Shown here piece after piece: positions 1 through 7,672 of a DNA stretch of 64,000 nt (within the stretch, counting starts at the first letter, position 1; every line of letters starts with the position of its first letter). A model generated the notes under the pieces. That model saw only the letters and a program-made list of their open reading frames with translations, was not told the origin of the DNA and did not search any database. Position numbers and translations under genes: made by a program. Source of the stretch: Candidatus Cybelea septentrionalis (GTDB lineage: Bacteria > Vulcanimicrobiota > Vulcanimicrobiia > Vulcanimicrobiales > Vulcanimicrobiaceae); assembly GCA_003158175.1 (NCBI GenBank), contig PMHJ01000019.1, positions 27,571-91,570 of the forward strand, read 5' to 3'.

Positions 1-2120
1 TCGACGCGCGCGATGAACTCCTCCAGACCACGCACGTGCACGCGCGTTGTCGGTCGCTCCGCCTGCGGGTCGATGTCCTCGGGCGAGGTCTCGACGCAGA
101 CGCCGTACGCTCCGCTATTGGACATAACTTTGTAGCCGTCCGAACGTAGCTCGTCGTCGCGCGCATCGCCGCTCTCGCGCTTGCGCAGTTCGACGAGCCG
201 CTGCCAGGGATTGGTCGTGCGCGGGTCGATCCGGTCATCCTCGTCGCCGCGGAACGGCACGGATCGCAGCGTTTCTTGCACGCCATCGGGTTTCAATCGC
301 CAGGCACGCAGAATGCGCGGCCGTCCGCTATCCGCGATCGCCGCACTCGCGAGGTCTGGTCCGGCAAACCATAACGGCGTCTTGGAGGTCAGCGGACCGA
401 TACTCACGAGGCGATGCGCGGCAGCGTCGACCTCGCACTTGGCGATCTCGGCGGCCGCCTCGCGACGTGCCGCTTCGATCGACGGCCGCTCGTGCGTGGC
501 AAAGAATCTTAGCACGTCGCTGGTCGTGAGGTCGTGATCGCCGGTAAGGCTGCGCGCGGCGTGCGTTATTCGGTCGGTGTTGCCGTCGACGCGGCCGCTG
601 GGTGTGCGTCGCCGGTTCGCTTTTAACAAACCGCGTGGAATGTCGGCGAACTCACCGGCCGGCCGCCAGCGCCTACGTTTCGGATCGTAAACCATGTCGG
701 GCACGATCTTGCCACCGCACTCGTCGAGTGCCGTCCAGAATGGGGCTTGCGCGGCCGTTTGCTCGTCGAATATCCGCTGTGCTTCCAGCGTAATCAGTTT
801 GCTGCGTGAAAGCAGCGGCGATGGAATTGTGGGGCGCGCCGGCAGGTGCCCGCCGTTCGGATCGACGAGCGCAAAGAAGGCCAGCTGCGGCCAGAACTTT
901 GGATCGAGGAGCCGGCGCGGATCGCCGTGGATCTCGTCCAGCAGCGCCTGGATCTCTGCCGGATCGATCTCCTCCGGTTCGAGCCGCTGCGGAATCACCT
1001 GATCGAACCAGAGATTGAGCAAGGTGAAGATGGTCGGATACATGCTCACGGCGTCGATGTAGACACACGGTGCATGCCCGAGGATGGGGCATTCGACCCG
1101 CCCGCCGAAGTACGTCGTGGCCGCAATTCCCTGGTGCTCCTTGGAGAAGTCGGGCTGCACCACCGAACGCGGGGCGACGCCGAACGCGCGCAGGTACGCT
1201 TTTGCGAGGCTCGCGCCCGACTGCGCGCGCCACGGTGCGAGGTCCACCGGATGCCGGTCGTACTCGTGGCCGGCCGCGTAGAGCAGTTCGCTCGTCTTGG
1301 CCACGTCGTAAAGGCAGCCGCGGACATTCGGCCCGCTAATCGTGCCGTCGTGGTCGCCCGGTCGGTCGAACAGCACGCCGAATACCTCGCACGCGCGTTC
1401 AAGAGAGTAGATTCGGTCCGTCAGCGTGTGCGTCAGCGTCGCGAGGTCGAGTACCTTGGCGCGGGCCATGTCGTAGCGCACGTGGTGCCGGTCATCGCGG
1501 CGCACGCGCGCGAAGACTGCGTCGACCGTGCGGAACTTTAGTGCTCCCTCGGCGTCGTGCATCGCGTGACCCTGCTCGTCCTTGGCGGTGCGAAAGCGAC
1601 GGACGAACTCGAAGCCGTTGACGAACCGCGCGCCGCGCCGCTGGTTCGCCGTCGCCGGCCGCCAACTGCTCGCGAGGCGCGAGAGGTCGTAGCACGCGTT
1701 GAAAAAGACGAGCGTACCGCCGTGCTTGCGGAGCCGCCAGATGTGCGCGGAGAAGACCGCAGCGAGCGATTCGAGCCGCACGCCGATCGTGCGACAGATC
1801 TCGCGCAGCCGCGCGAACCCTTCGGGATCCGTACGGGGTAAGTGGTCGGCGTAGAAGACCGCACGCTCGACGAGCTTGCGGCGTCGGTACCGCTCGTAGG
1901 CACCGAAGGTTAGCCGGTGGTCGACGGTCTCGGTGTCGATGACGATAAACTCGCCGCCGAACCACGAGGCGGGCCGCGTCCGCGCCTCCCAACGTTCGCG
2001 CGCCGGCCGCCGCGGCAGCAGCGGCTCGGCGTACGCGCGCACAAAGACCTCGTTGCAGGTCGACGACCGCGCGATCTCTGGCACGATCGGATCGAAAGTT
2101 GCCTCGCGTACGTTAGCCAT
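1..2120 (-). CDS. Family-B DNA polymerase, casposon-like (3' end outside window)
   Basis: Translating the minus strand from ATG 2120 gives 706 codons with no stop before the window edge. Seen: exonuclease motif I DTET at 62-65, exonuclease II N141xxYD145, a probable exonuclease III Asp near 272, polymerase motif A DAVSMYP at 356-362, and motif B K664xxxNSGAYG. These are the marks of a proofreading family-B DNA polymerase. Motif C should lie beyond position 1. About 300 residues separate motifs A and B, so a large insertion or thumb/TPR-like domain is likely. Motif B has one residue more than the usual NSxYG. The start overlaps the stop of the HNH-like gene upstream (ATGGCTAA), which implies translational coupling. 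Replicative polymerases of bacteria are family C, so a PolB beside a solo cas1 points to a mobile element. Protein-primed or conventional priming cannot be decided here. Confidence 0.85.
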   Translation of the reverse strand, partial: MANVREATFDPIVPEIARSSTCNEVFVRAYAEPLLPRRPARERWEARTRPASWFGGEFIVIDTETVDHRLTFGAYERYRRRKLVERAVFYADHLPRTDPEGFARLREICRTIGVRLESLAAVFSAHIWRLRKHGGTLVFFNACYDLSRLASSWRPATANQRRGARFVNGFEFVRRFRTAKDEQGHAMHDAEGALKFRTVDAVFARVRRDDRHHVRYDMARAKVLDLATLTHTLTDRIYSLERACEVFGVLFDRPGDHDGTISGPNVRGCLYDVAKTSELLYAAGHEYDRHPVDLAPWRAQSGASLAKAYLRAFGVAPRSVVQPDFSKEHQGIAATTYFGGRVECPILGHAPCVYIDAVSMYPTIFTLLNLWFDQVIPQRLEPEEIDPAEIQALLDEIHGDPRRLLDPKFWPQLAFFALVDPNGGHLPARPTIPSPLLSRSKLITLEAQRIFDEQTAAQAPFWTALDECGGKIVPDMVYDPKRRRWRPAGEFADIPRGLLKANRRRTPSGRVDGNTDRITHAARSLTGDHDLTTSDVLRFFATHERPSIEAARREAAAEIAKCEVDAAAHRLVSIGPLTSKTPLWFAGPDLASAAIADSGRPRILRAWRLKPDGVQETLRSVPFRGDEDDRIDPRTTNPWQRLVELRKRESGDARDDELRSDGYKVMSNSGAYGVCVETSPEDIDPQAERPTTRVHVRGLEEFIARV

Positions 2121-2490
2121 GCCGCTTTACCTGTTTGCGTTCGAGGGTGTCGAGGTAGTCGGCCACCATCAAGATGAGGTGGGCGATCCCGCGCAGCAGC
2201 GTGGCCATCTTGCCGTGTGTCACGCCGCGCTCCATATTTTGCAGCGCGGTGATGACGCGGTGCCAGTTCGGCGTCAGGTCGAGCACGATGTTCCAGCCGC
2301 GCTTGGCGAGGTGATGCTGTTCGACTGGCTCCTCGCCGCGGTCGATCGCCGCGTCGTCCGCGCAGAGCACCAAGGCGGCGTCGCCGTCGAGCACGAGCGG
2401 GTCATCTTCACCGCACGCCTCGCAAGAGGCGTCGGGCGGTAAGAGGTCGGCGCGCCGCGCGCGTTCGGCATCGAGACCGCCGTCACGCAA
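2113..2490 (-). CDS. Small HNH-nuclease-like zinc protein
   Basis: 125 aa from a TTG start that overlaps the previous stop by 8 nt; its own stop overlaps the polymerase start. Cys23-x2-Cys26 and Cys43 would hold a zinc ion. Then EQHHLAKR (His59, His60) and NWHR (Asn75, His77) give the His-Asn-His layout of HNH endonucleases. The domain ends in a helical stretch. HNH nucleases recur in casposons and other small mobile elements. Only one Cys is visible in the second pair, so it could be a zinc-binding relic without nuclease activity. Family assignment is by motif reading only. Confidence 0.6.
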   Translation of the reverse strand: MRDGGLDAERARRADLLPPDASCEACGEDDPLVLDGDAALVLCADDAAIDRGEEPVEQHHLAKRGWNIVLDLTPNWHRVITALQNMERGVTHGKMATLLRGIAHLILMVADYLDTLERKQVKRHG

Positions 2491-3118
2491 AGCGCTCGTA
2501 CTCGTGGCGGTCGCGGTAGAAAGTCAGCCCGAAGAGGTACTCGTCGTGATGGGCGTAGATCACGTCGAGATCGGTCACGAACGGTAGCCGCGTGCCGCTA
2601 ATCTCGTCGTAAATCGAGTCGCCGTCAAAACTCGCGAAGGACGCGGGCTGATTCGAAAAGAGCTTGTCGACGGTGCCCCAGTACTTGCCTTCCTTCGAGC
2701 GGTCGTCTTTCGACGACGGCCACACACCCACGACGCCCTTCGCGACGGTAAGGTGCGGCATTGCCAGTTTGCCAGTCGAGGCGGGCGAGCTTGGCGGCGC
2801 TGTCGGCGCGGAGGCCTTGCGCGCACGGCGCGTTGCCCAGCCGCGCTTCGCCGCCTCGCTGCGCTTTTCGCGCGAGGTTTTCTTGCCGGTCGCACGCACG
2901 GCCGCGGTCTTGGCGATCGCCTTTCGCGCTTTGGTCAGGAGGCCTTTTGCTGCCGGAATCCGGCGCGCAAGTTTGTTGAGCGCGCGCGTCTTCGCGGCTT
3001 TCTTACCTCGCGTTCTAGGTCGCGTACGCGCGAGCGCATCGCGCAGCGTTTCCAATTCAGCGAGCCGCGTGCGTGCGCTGCGGTATTTCGACCATGCACC
3101 GTCGCCACGTCGCGCCAT
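2483..3118 (-). CDS. Basic two-part protein of unknown function
   Basis: 211 aa, ATG start. The N-terminal half (1-115) is very rich in Lys, Arg and Ala, with a KTSREKRSEAAKRGWATRR stretch typical of DNA-binding tails. The C-terminal half (120-211) looks globular, with aromatic-rich strands (KYWGTVDKLF, DEYLFGLTFYRDRHEYERF). I recognise no family. It lies between the regulators and the HNH-PolB pair in one leftward operon and overlaps the next gene by 8 nt. A nucleic-acid-binding accessory factor for the polymerase is an inference from charge and position only. Confidence 0.6.
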   Translation of the reverse strand: MARRGDGAWSKYRSARTRLAELETLRDALARTRPRTRGKKAAKTRALNKLARRIPAAKGLLTKARKAIAKTAAVRATGKKTSREKRSEAAKRGWATRRARKASAPTAPPSSPASTGKLAMPHLTVAKGVVGVWPSSKDDRSKEGKYWGTVDKLFSNQPASFASFDGDSIYDEISGTRLPFVTDLDVIYAHHDEYLFGLTFYRDRHEYERFA

Positions 3119-3236
3119 GTTACGGCCCCACGCTATTGAAGTGTACGGCTAGGGAACGCGGCGCGATCGCCGAATCGTTGTTGTAAGGAACAGCGCTTCC
3201 GCGACCCGCGTGCCCGCGCGGGTCTTTGCTCTTCAT

Positions 3237-3503
3237 CTACATCGCACCGTCCGGCGGTGGCAGCCACCGTCCCAAGAGCCAGATGCCGCCGACGATAACA
3301 ACCGCAATGCTGGCGACGATGCACCAGTCACGCGCCGTTAGTGGCTCACTGTCGGGAGCGGGATCACCGCGCCCCAGATATTCGCGCGCGATGGCCCTCA
3401 CCGAAAAGTCGGAGCAGCCCGCGCGCCGACTGATTTCGCGATAACTCAAGTCCGGATCGTCGAGTAGTTGCTCGATGAGGGCGCGATTCACTCGGGAGCT
3501 CAT
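3237..3503 (-). CDS. Membrane-anchored small HTH protein
   Basis: 88 aa. The start ATG overlaps the stop of the XRE gene (ATGA), so I chose this start over longer reading-frame versions. Residues 7-45 form a helix-turn-helix (LSYREISRRAGCSDFSVRAIA). Residues 61-82 are a hydrophobic helix (CIVASIAVVIVGGIWLLGRWL) that would anchor it in the inner membrane with the HTH inside. A DNA-binding domain tethered to the membrane next to a soluble repressor suggests a sensing pair controlling the element. Function is unproven. Confidence 0.65.
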   Translation of the reverse strand: MSSRVNRALIEQLLDDPDLSYREISRRAGCSDFSVRAIAREYLGRGDPAPDSEPLTARDWCIVASIAVVIVGGIWLLGRWLPPPDGAM

Positions 3504-3736
3504 TCCGCGAGCCTCGCGATTGCCGGGCCGAGGGCCTCGGCTAGATCGACCGGCGCTAGGAGATCGGCGGCCACTTCTGGGCCAAAGACCTCTTCGAAGC
3601 GGTGGATCCACCGATCTGACGGCTCGACCTCGCCTCGCTCGATGGCGGAAACGATGTAGGCCGGCAGGCGCAAGTCGCGCGCCACCTCGCGAAGCGGCTT
3701 GCCCTGTAGCAGCCGATAAACCCGTAATTTTCGCAT
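3500..3736 (-). CDS. XRE/Cro-type HTH repressor
   Basis: 78 aa. ATG 3736 is preferred over the longer frame because GGAGG lies 7 nt upstream. Residues 4-42 carry a Cro/C1-type HTH (GKPLREVARDLRLPAYIVSAIERGE). The rest is a short helical tail. It is the first gene of the leftward operon and faces the 373-residue protein and cas1 across 72 bp, so it most likely controls both divergent transcripts, as repressors of mobile elements do. The target site was not identified. Confidence 0.75.
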   Translation of the reverse strand: MRKLRVYRLLQGKPLREVARDLRLPAYIVSAIERGEVEPSDRWIHRFEEVFGPEVAADLLAPVDLAEALGPAIARLAE

Positions 3737-3808
3737 GATACGCCTCCAGTGAGACGACCATATCATGAAGCGGAATATCGCGTAATGCGGGCGAAATAAT
3801 GTCCTATT
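3737..3808. promoter_or_regulatory. Divergent promoter region of the casposon-like element
   Basis: A 72-bp AT-richer gap separates two divergent operons. It holds the GGAGG ribosome site of the repressor on the minus strand, and a small inverted repeat ATAAT-N5-ATTAT that runs into the rightward start codon. I see no convincing -35/-10 pair or Shine-Dalgarno for the rightward gene, so that transcript may be leaderless. Confidence 0.45.
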
Positions 3809-4930
3809 ATGCCTCCACCGGAGAGTCGGTCCGAAGGGCGCAAGGAAGACCGCGAGCGTAGCGGTCGGCGCGAACCGACCTTTTTGCGCCCTGACGAATG
3901 GCCCGGGGCAGGCGCCTTCCTCGAACAGGCCTTCATCGACAGCGGGCTGTCCAAGCGCAGCCTCTTAGCTGCGATCCGCTATGAAGGCGGGACAAATCGC
4001 CTCAACGGCTGGTTTCGCGGCGACCCCCGGCCGACACCGAAGACGCTCGCGAAAGTCTGCCCGCTGCTGAAGCTGTCCTACCTCGAAGCGATCGATCGGT
4101 TCGGCTATTATCGCGAGCTACTTCGAATCTTCGACGATCTCGTGCAGCTCGGTGACCGCTGGCGCGAAGAAGACGGCGCGTTCGGCAAGTTACTTCGTTC
4201 AGGTCCCGATCCCAAGGCAATACGCGACAGCGGTGTGGTGTATTGGCGCGGTCGCGTGATCACCTGGGGGCGCAAGGCCATCGGATTTGAGCCCTGGGAT
4301 CCTCGCGATGACCCGAGCTTCGAAAAGCGCTACACCGTTGGCGAATGGCATGAGCCGATGCCGCAAATGGAACGCGACACACCGGACATCGTGCGTGATG
4401 CTGTCAGAGCCACTCGCTCCACCGTGACCGTAGCGCCAAAGCCAACCGCCGTCGCAATCCTGCTCGCCGTCCTGGCGTTCGAACGCCGGGGCGACCGCTA
4501 TCGGCAGGGTGCAGTCGACTATCGGTTCCAACTCGCGAAGGCGGCCGACGCGTTAGTCTCCGAAGCACGGCGACTTCGGACGCGCGGCGCCGGCCGTCCG
4601 CGGAAGATCCATCCACTGTTACAGCGTGCAATGGACACGCTTGATGGTTCCGCGATTCTTTTCAATTCGCGCCGCCCAATTGCGGCCGAATACATCATCG
4701 CTTGGGCGGAATCAGTCTGTGAACCCTACACGCAATTCGCGCGCCTTGCCGCGTTTGACATTTGGGGAGAGGCTGGCGGGCTGCCCAGAGCACCCTCCAC
4801 AGCGACGCTTAAGGCTGTGCCCGGAAAAACCACGTCGGCGAAGATCGCGTTCCCTTCGGTGTATACGCAATTGCCACAACTGTTCGAAGCAACACTTCCC
4901 GACATCGAGCAGCTTACGACGTACAACTAA
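3809..4930 (+). CDS. HTH-like protein upstream of cas1, unknown function
   Basis: 373 aa. Residues 34-90 look like a Cro-type HTH with a basic turn (SGLSKRSLLAAIRYEG, NRLNGWFRG). The middle holds a WRGRVITWGRKAIGFEPWDP segment. Residues 205-260 are helical, with RTRGAGRPRKIHPLL, an AT-hook-like GRP core. I recognise no family. The cas1 start lies 67 nt beyond its stop, so the two are probably co-transcribed. It may recognise element ends or regulate transposition; both are inferences. No Shine-Dalgarno precedes ATG 3809. Confidence 0.7.
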   Translation: MPPPESRSEGRKEDRERSGRREPTFLRPDEWPGAGAFLEQAFIDSGLSKRSLLAAIRYEGGTNRLNGWFRGDPRPTPKTLAKVCPLLKLSYLEAIDRFGYYRELLRIFDDLVQLGDRWREEDGAFGKLLRSGPDPKAIRDSGVVYWRGRVITWGRKAIGFEPWDPRDDPSFEKRYTVGEWHEPMPQMERDTPDIVRDAVRATRSTVTVAPKPTAVAILLAVLAFERRGDRYRQGAVDYRFQLAKAADALVSEARRLRTRGAGRPRKIHPLLQRAMDTLDGSAILFNSRRPIAAEYIIAWAESVCEPYTQFARLAAFDIWGEAGGLPRAPSTATLKAVPGKTTSAKIAFPSVYTQLPQLFEATLPDIEQLTTYN

Positions 4931-4997
4931 TCACACAAAGGTGCCCCCGGCCCGCGCGAACGAGCCGGAGGCGTCGCATCAGGAGGAACTTCTCCCA

Positions 4998-6602
4998 ATG
5001 CAAGATCAGCACTTTACGCTTCCCTTTCCACCCTTGCAAGTGCGCGCCGGCGTGCTCGTCGTCGACGGCTACGGGATCAGCGCCCGCGTGCTCTATGGAA
5101 AACTCCGGATCGAGGATGGGATCGGCCCGCACCGCCGCACGATCGCGCTCGACCGTGCGGGCTCCGGACTGGAACGCCTGGTGCTGCTCGGTAAGAGCGG
5201 CACGCTTACCTTAGAGAGCCTCGCCTGGCTGCGGGCAATGGGCGCGAGCATGGTCCACCTTAGCCTCGATGGTGAGGTCCTCACGCACTCGGCGCCCTTC
5301 GGCTACGACGGGCACCCGATCCGCCGCGCTCAAGCGCTCGCCGTCGCGAATGGTCTCGATGTGGACCTCGCGCGGTATCTCATCGCTGAAAAAACGAAAG
5401 GCCAGCGCACGAACCTCGCGCGGCTGGGCGTCGGCGATCTGCGGTCGTTCGACGGTTGCCGCGATGCGTTGGACCGCGCCGAGACGATCGAGGAAGTCCG
5501 TCTTTGCGAGGCGCAGGCGGCGGCGATCTATTGGAATTCGTGGTCAAACGTCTCCATTCGTTTGCGGAATCGCGACCTCGTGCGCATACCCATCGCGTGG
5601 AGTCGCTATCAATCCCGAAAGTCCACGCTTACCGGAGCACCGCGCGCGGCGACTAATCCAGTAAATTCCCTCTTGAACTATGTCTATAGTCTCTTGGAAT
5701 GCGAGGCGCGTCTCGCATTATTGGCGGCCGGTTTGGACCCGACGCTGGGTGTTCTTCACGCCGACCAGCGCAATAGGGACTCGTTCGCGCTCGATGCGAT
5801 GGAGCCGGTACGGCCGGCGGTGGACGCCTTCATTCTCGATCTGCTCGACGAGCGCGTGCTGACCTCGCGCGACTTCGTGGAGCTACCGAACGGCGTCTGC
5901 CGCGTGCGCGCGCCGTTGACGCACGACCTCGCACTCACGTTGCCAAAATGGCGTCAGTTGATGGCGCCGATTGTCGCGCACCTCGCACAGGTGTTTCGCG
6001 GTCCCGTCCATCGCGCGCCCGTTACCACCGTGGTACCTCGCAGTACAAACTCCCACCGCGCGACTGCCGCCGCAACCTCGGCACAATCGCCGTTGCAGCG
6101 GACACCTCGCAAGACCACGCAGCCGCGGCCGTACACGAGCAAGGCCTGGGGCACACCGCGCCCGGAACCGCTGCGCCTCGTGCCGATCGCGTGCGCCGCG
6201 TGCGGTGGTCCCGTGGTGAAGCGACGGCGCCTGCACTGCGATGCGTGCATCCCTGGCATGAAAGTGGCGCAGGCAAGTAAAGCGGTCGTAGCCGCGCGCA
6301 GAGCGCTCGCAGCGCAGGCGGCCGCGGGCAAGGATCCGCGTAAGGACTCCGACGTCAACCGCAGGCGCGCAGCGGCGATATCCGAAGCGCATCGCCGTAA
6401 TCGCGAGTGGAAGCGCGAGTGTGGTGGCCTGCGCGACGAGGCATGGTTCCGGCGTGAAGTTGTGCCGAAGCTTGACCGGTTCTCGCTCGGCGAAATTGCA
6501 GCGGTGACGGGATTATCACTCGCAGCGTGCTCACGGATCAGGGCGGGTCGTCGACTGCCGCATCCAAGCCATTGGGAGGCTCTTGAGGCGCTGATAGCCT
6601 AA
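4998..6602 (+). CDS. cas1: Solo Cas1 integrase (casposase candidate) with zinc-finger/HTH tail
   Basis: 534 aa from ATG 4998, preceded by AGGAGG 11 nt upstream; the open frame reaches back to 4626 but that part overlaps the upstream gene. Residues 14-330 are Cas1: a beta N-domain (GVLVVDGYGISARV) and a helical catalytic domain. The metal-binding set is intact: Glu171 (CEAQAAAIYW), His254 (GLDPTLGVLH), Asp266 and Glu269 (ALDAMEPVRP). After a Pro/Thr-rich linker (335-395) come a four-Cys zinc finger (C399, C402, C414, C417), a basic helix and a C-terminal HTH (496-520, LGEIAAVTGLSLAACSRIRAG). Cas1 in CRISPR systems lacks such a tail, while casposon Cas1 proteins are known to carry C-terminal HTH domains. 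There is no cas2, no CRISPR array, and a PolB operon lies divergently. Integration of the element's own ends is the expected activity. Confidence 0.92.
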   Translation: MQDQHFTLPFPPLQVRAGVLVVDGYGISARVLYGKLRIEDGIGPHRRTIALDRAGSGLERLVLLGKSGTLTLESLAWLRAMGASMVHLSLDGEVLTHSAPFGYDGHPIRRAQALAVANGLDVDLARYLIAEKTKGQRTNLARLGVGDLRSFDGCRDALDRAETIEEVRLCEAQAAAIYWNSWSNVSIRLRNRDLVRIPIAWSRYQSRKSTLTGAPRAATNPVNSLLNYVYSLLECEARLALLAAGLDPTLGVLHADQRNRDSFALDAMEPVRPAVDAFILDLLDERVLTSRDFVELPNGVCRVRAPLTHDLALTLPKWRQLMAPIVAHLAQVFRGPVHRAPVTTVVPRSTNSHRATAAATSAQSPLQRTPRKTTQPRPYTSKAWGTPRPEPLRLVPIACAACGGPVVKRRRLHCDACIPGMKVAQASKAVVAARRALAAQAAAGKDPRKDSDVNRRRAAAISEAHRRNREWKRECGGLRDEAWFRREVVPKLDRFSLGEIAAVTGLSLAACSRIRAGRRLPHPSHWEALEALIA

Positions 6603-6611
6603 CAGAGCTGC

Positions 6612-7490
6612 ATGATTCGCTTTACTGGGTACACCCACGACGAGCCGATTCCTGTGAACATTCCGTATCGGGCCGTTTACGACGAGGAGTTGACACTCGC
6701 CCTTGGTGATGCGATCGGCGCTTTGGTCTGTGCGGTGGGGGCTGCGCGTGGAAAAGACCTTTCCGACGATCCGGAAGAGCTGCGCTGGATGAAGGAGTTT
6801 CTTATCGGCTTCGCTCTGCTCGCGATTGGTGAGGCGCGAAGCGTGATCATGCTCCTGAGTGACGGCCTAAGTCGGCATGCGCGCGTTCACATGCGCGCAC
6901 TCTTTGAATATGAGCTTCGTGTCAAGCTCTTGGCGAAAGAACCGAGGCGCGCGCTAGAGGTTCGCGATTCGATAGCGTTCGAAATGCGCAAGGTTGGGTA
7001 TGGGTTGGGCGGCTCGCCCGAGACAACCGAACAGCAAATCGCTGAGGCGCTTGGCATAACCGACGCCTCGAAAATAATTGGGACGAAAGAAAGCGATGCC
7101 TTTGGAGGCACCGTTCGTAGCCAAATGAAAGACGAAATCTGGCCGGAGAGACGCTACTTCGGTTCGTTTGCCGGTATGAGTTGGGTCTCTCACGGCTCAA
7201 TACTGGCGATTAGAGAGGTGTCCAGAGCGGTACGCGACGCGGGGTCCGACTTACTACGCTGCGCGGCCGACGACGGTAACGGAAACGACTGGCTCCATCA
7301 CGCTGCGTGGATCCTCCTGAAGCTGACTGGCTTAACACAAGAACACTTCGGCATCGAGGTGCCGGGCGCGCAAGCTGCAGCGGCCCGGCTCGTTCGGGCA
7401 AACCAGCGCCTGGGAATCGTTACAAAGGCACATGAAGCTGCCGCTGAGGATGCCTTGGCTGCTCGCCAGGCGAAAAACGACACCCTTTGA
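6612..7490 (+). CDS. Helical protein, FEY-family A (homologue of 9530-10474)
   Basis: 292 aa, starting 9 nt after cas1 with no clear ribosome site, so translation may depend on readthrough from cas1. Mostly helical. It carries HARVHMRALFEY, AKEPRRA and SHGSILAIREV blocks that match, in the same order, EARILTRQVFEY, AKHPREA and LHGSVLGIRDT in the protein at 9530-10474. I do not recognise the family with confidence (a DUF5677-like fold is possible). Whether it belongs to the casposon-like element or to the neighbouring module is open. Confidence 0.75.
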   Translation: MIRFTGYTHDEPIPVNIPYRAVYDEELTLALGDAIGALVCAVGAARGKDLSDDPEELRWMKEFLIGFALLAIGEARSVIMLLSDGLSRHARVHMRALFEYELRVKLLAKEPRRALEVRDSIAFEMRKVGYGLGGSPETTEQQIAEALGITDASKIIGTKESDAFGGTVRSQMKDEIWPERRYFGSFAGMSWVSHGSILAIREVSRAVRDAGSDLLRCAADDGNGNDWLHHAAWILLKLTGLTQEHFGIEVPGAQAAAARLVRANQRLGIVTKAHEAAAEDALAARQAKNDTL

Positions 7491-7500
7491 TACCAAGTCC

Positions 7501-7526
7501 TTGGCTTTGTGTAAGCAAAGAGCCAA
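7501..7526 (+). terminator. Imperfect hairpin after the helical protein
   Basis: TTGGCTTTG pairs with CAAAGAGCCAA around a 6-nt loop, 11 nt past the stop at 7490. No T-run follows, so it is at best a weak terminator or an RNA-stabilising stem. Confidence 0.3.
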
Positions 7527-7672
7527 ACTAGTGACGGCAGCGGAGGAAGACGCGAAATCTGTCGCCGACCGTCTGAAGCTTTTTCTGGCGATAGCCCACC
7601 GCCGAGCTTCTCGTTCAGCAAAGTACCGCATCTAGGTAAATGGATTCGATTCCAAAATAAAGATGGTCGATC

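Noticed and set aside
846..1541. 231-codon plus-strand ORF
   Set aside because: It lies opposite the family-B polymerase, whose motifs are unmistakable.
4626..4997. N-terminal extension of Cas1
   Set aside because: It overlaps the 373-residue gene in another frame, and ATG 4998 has AGGAGG and begins the Cas1 fold.
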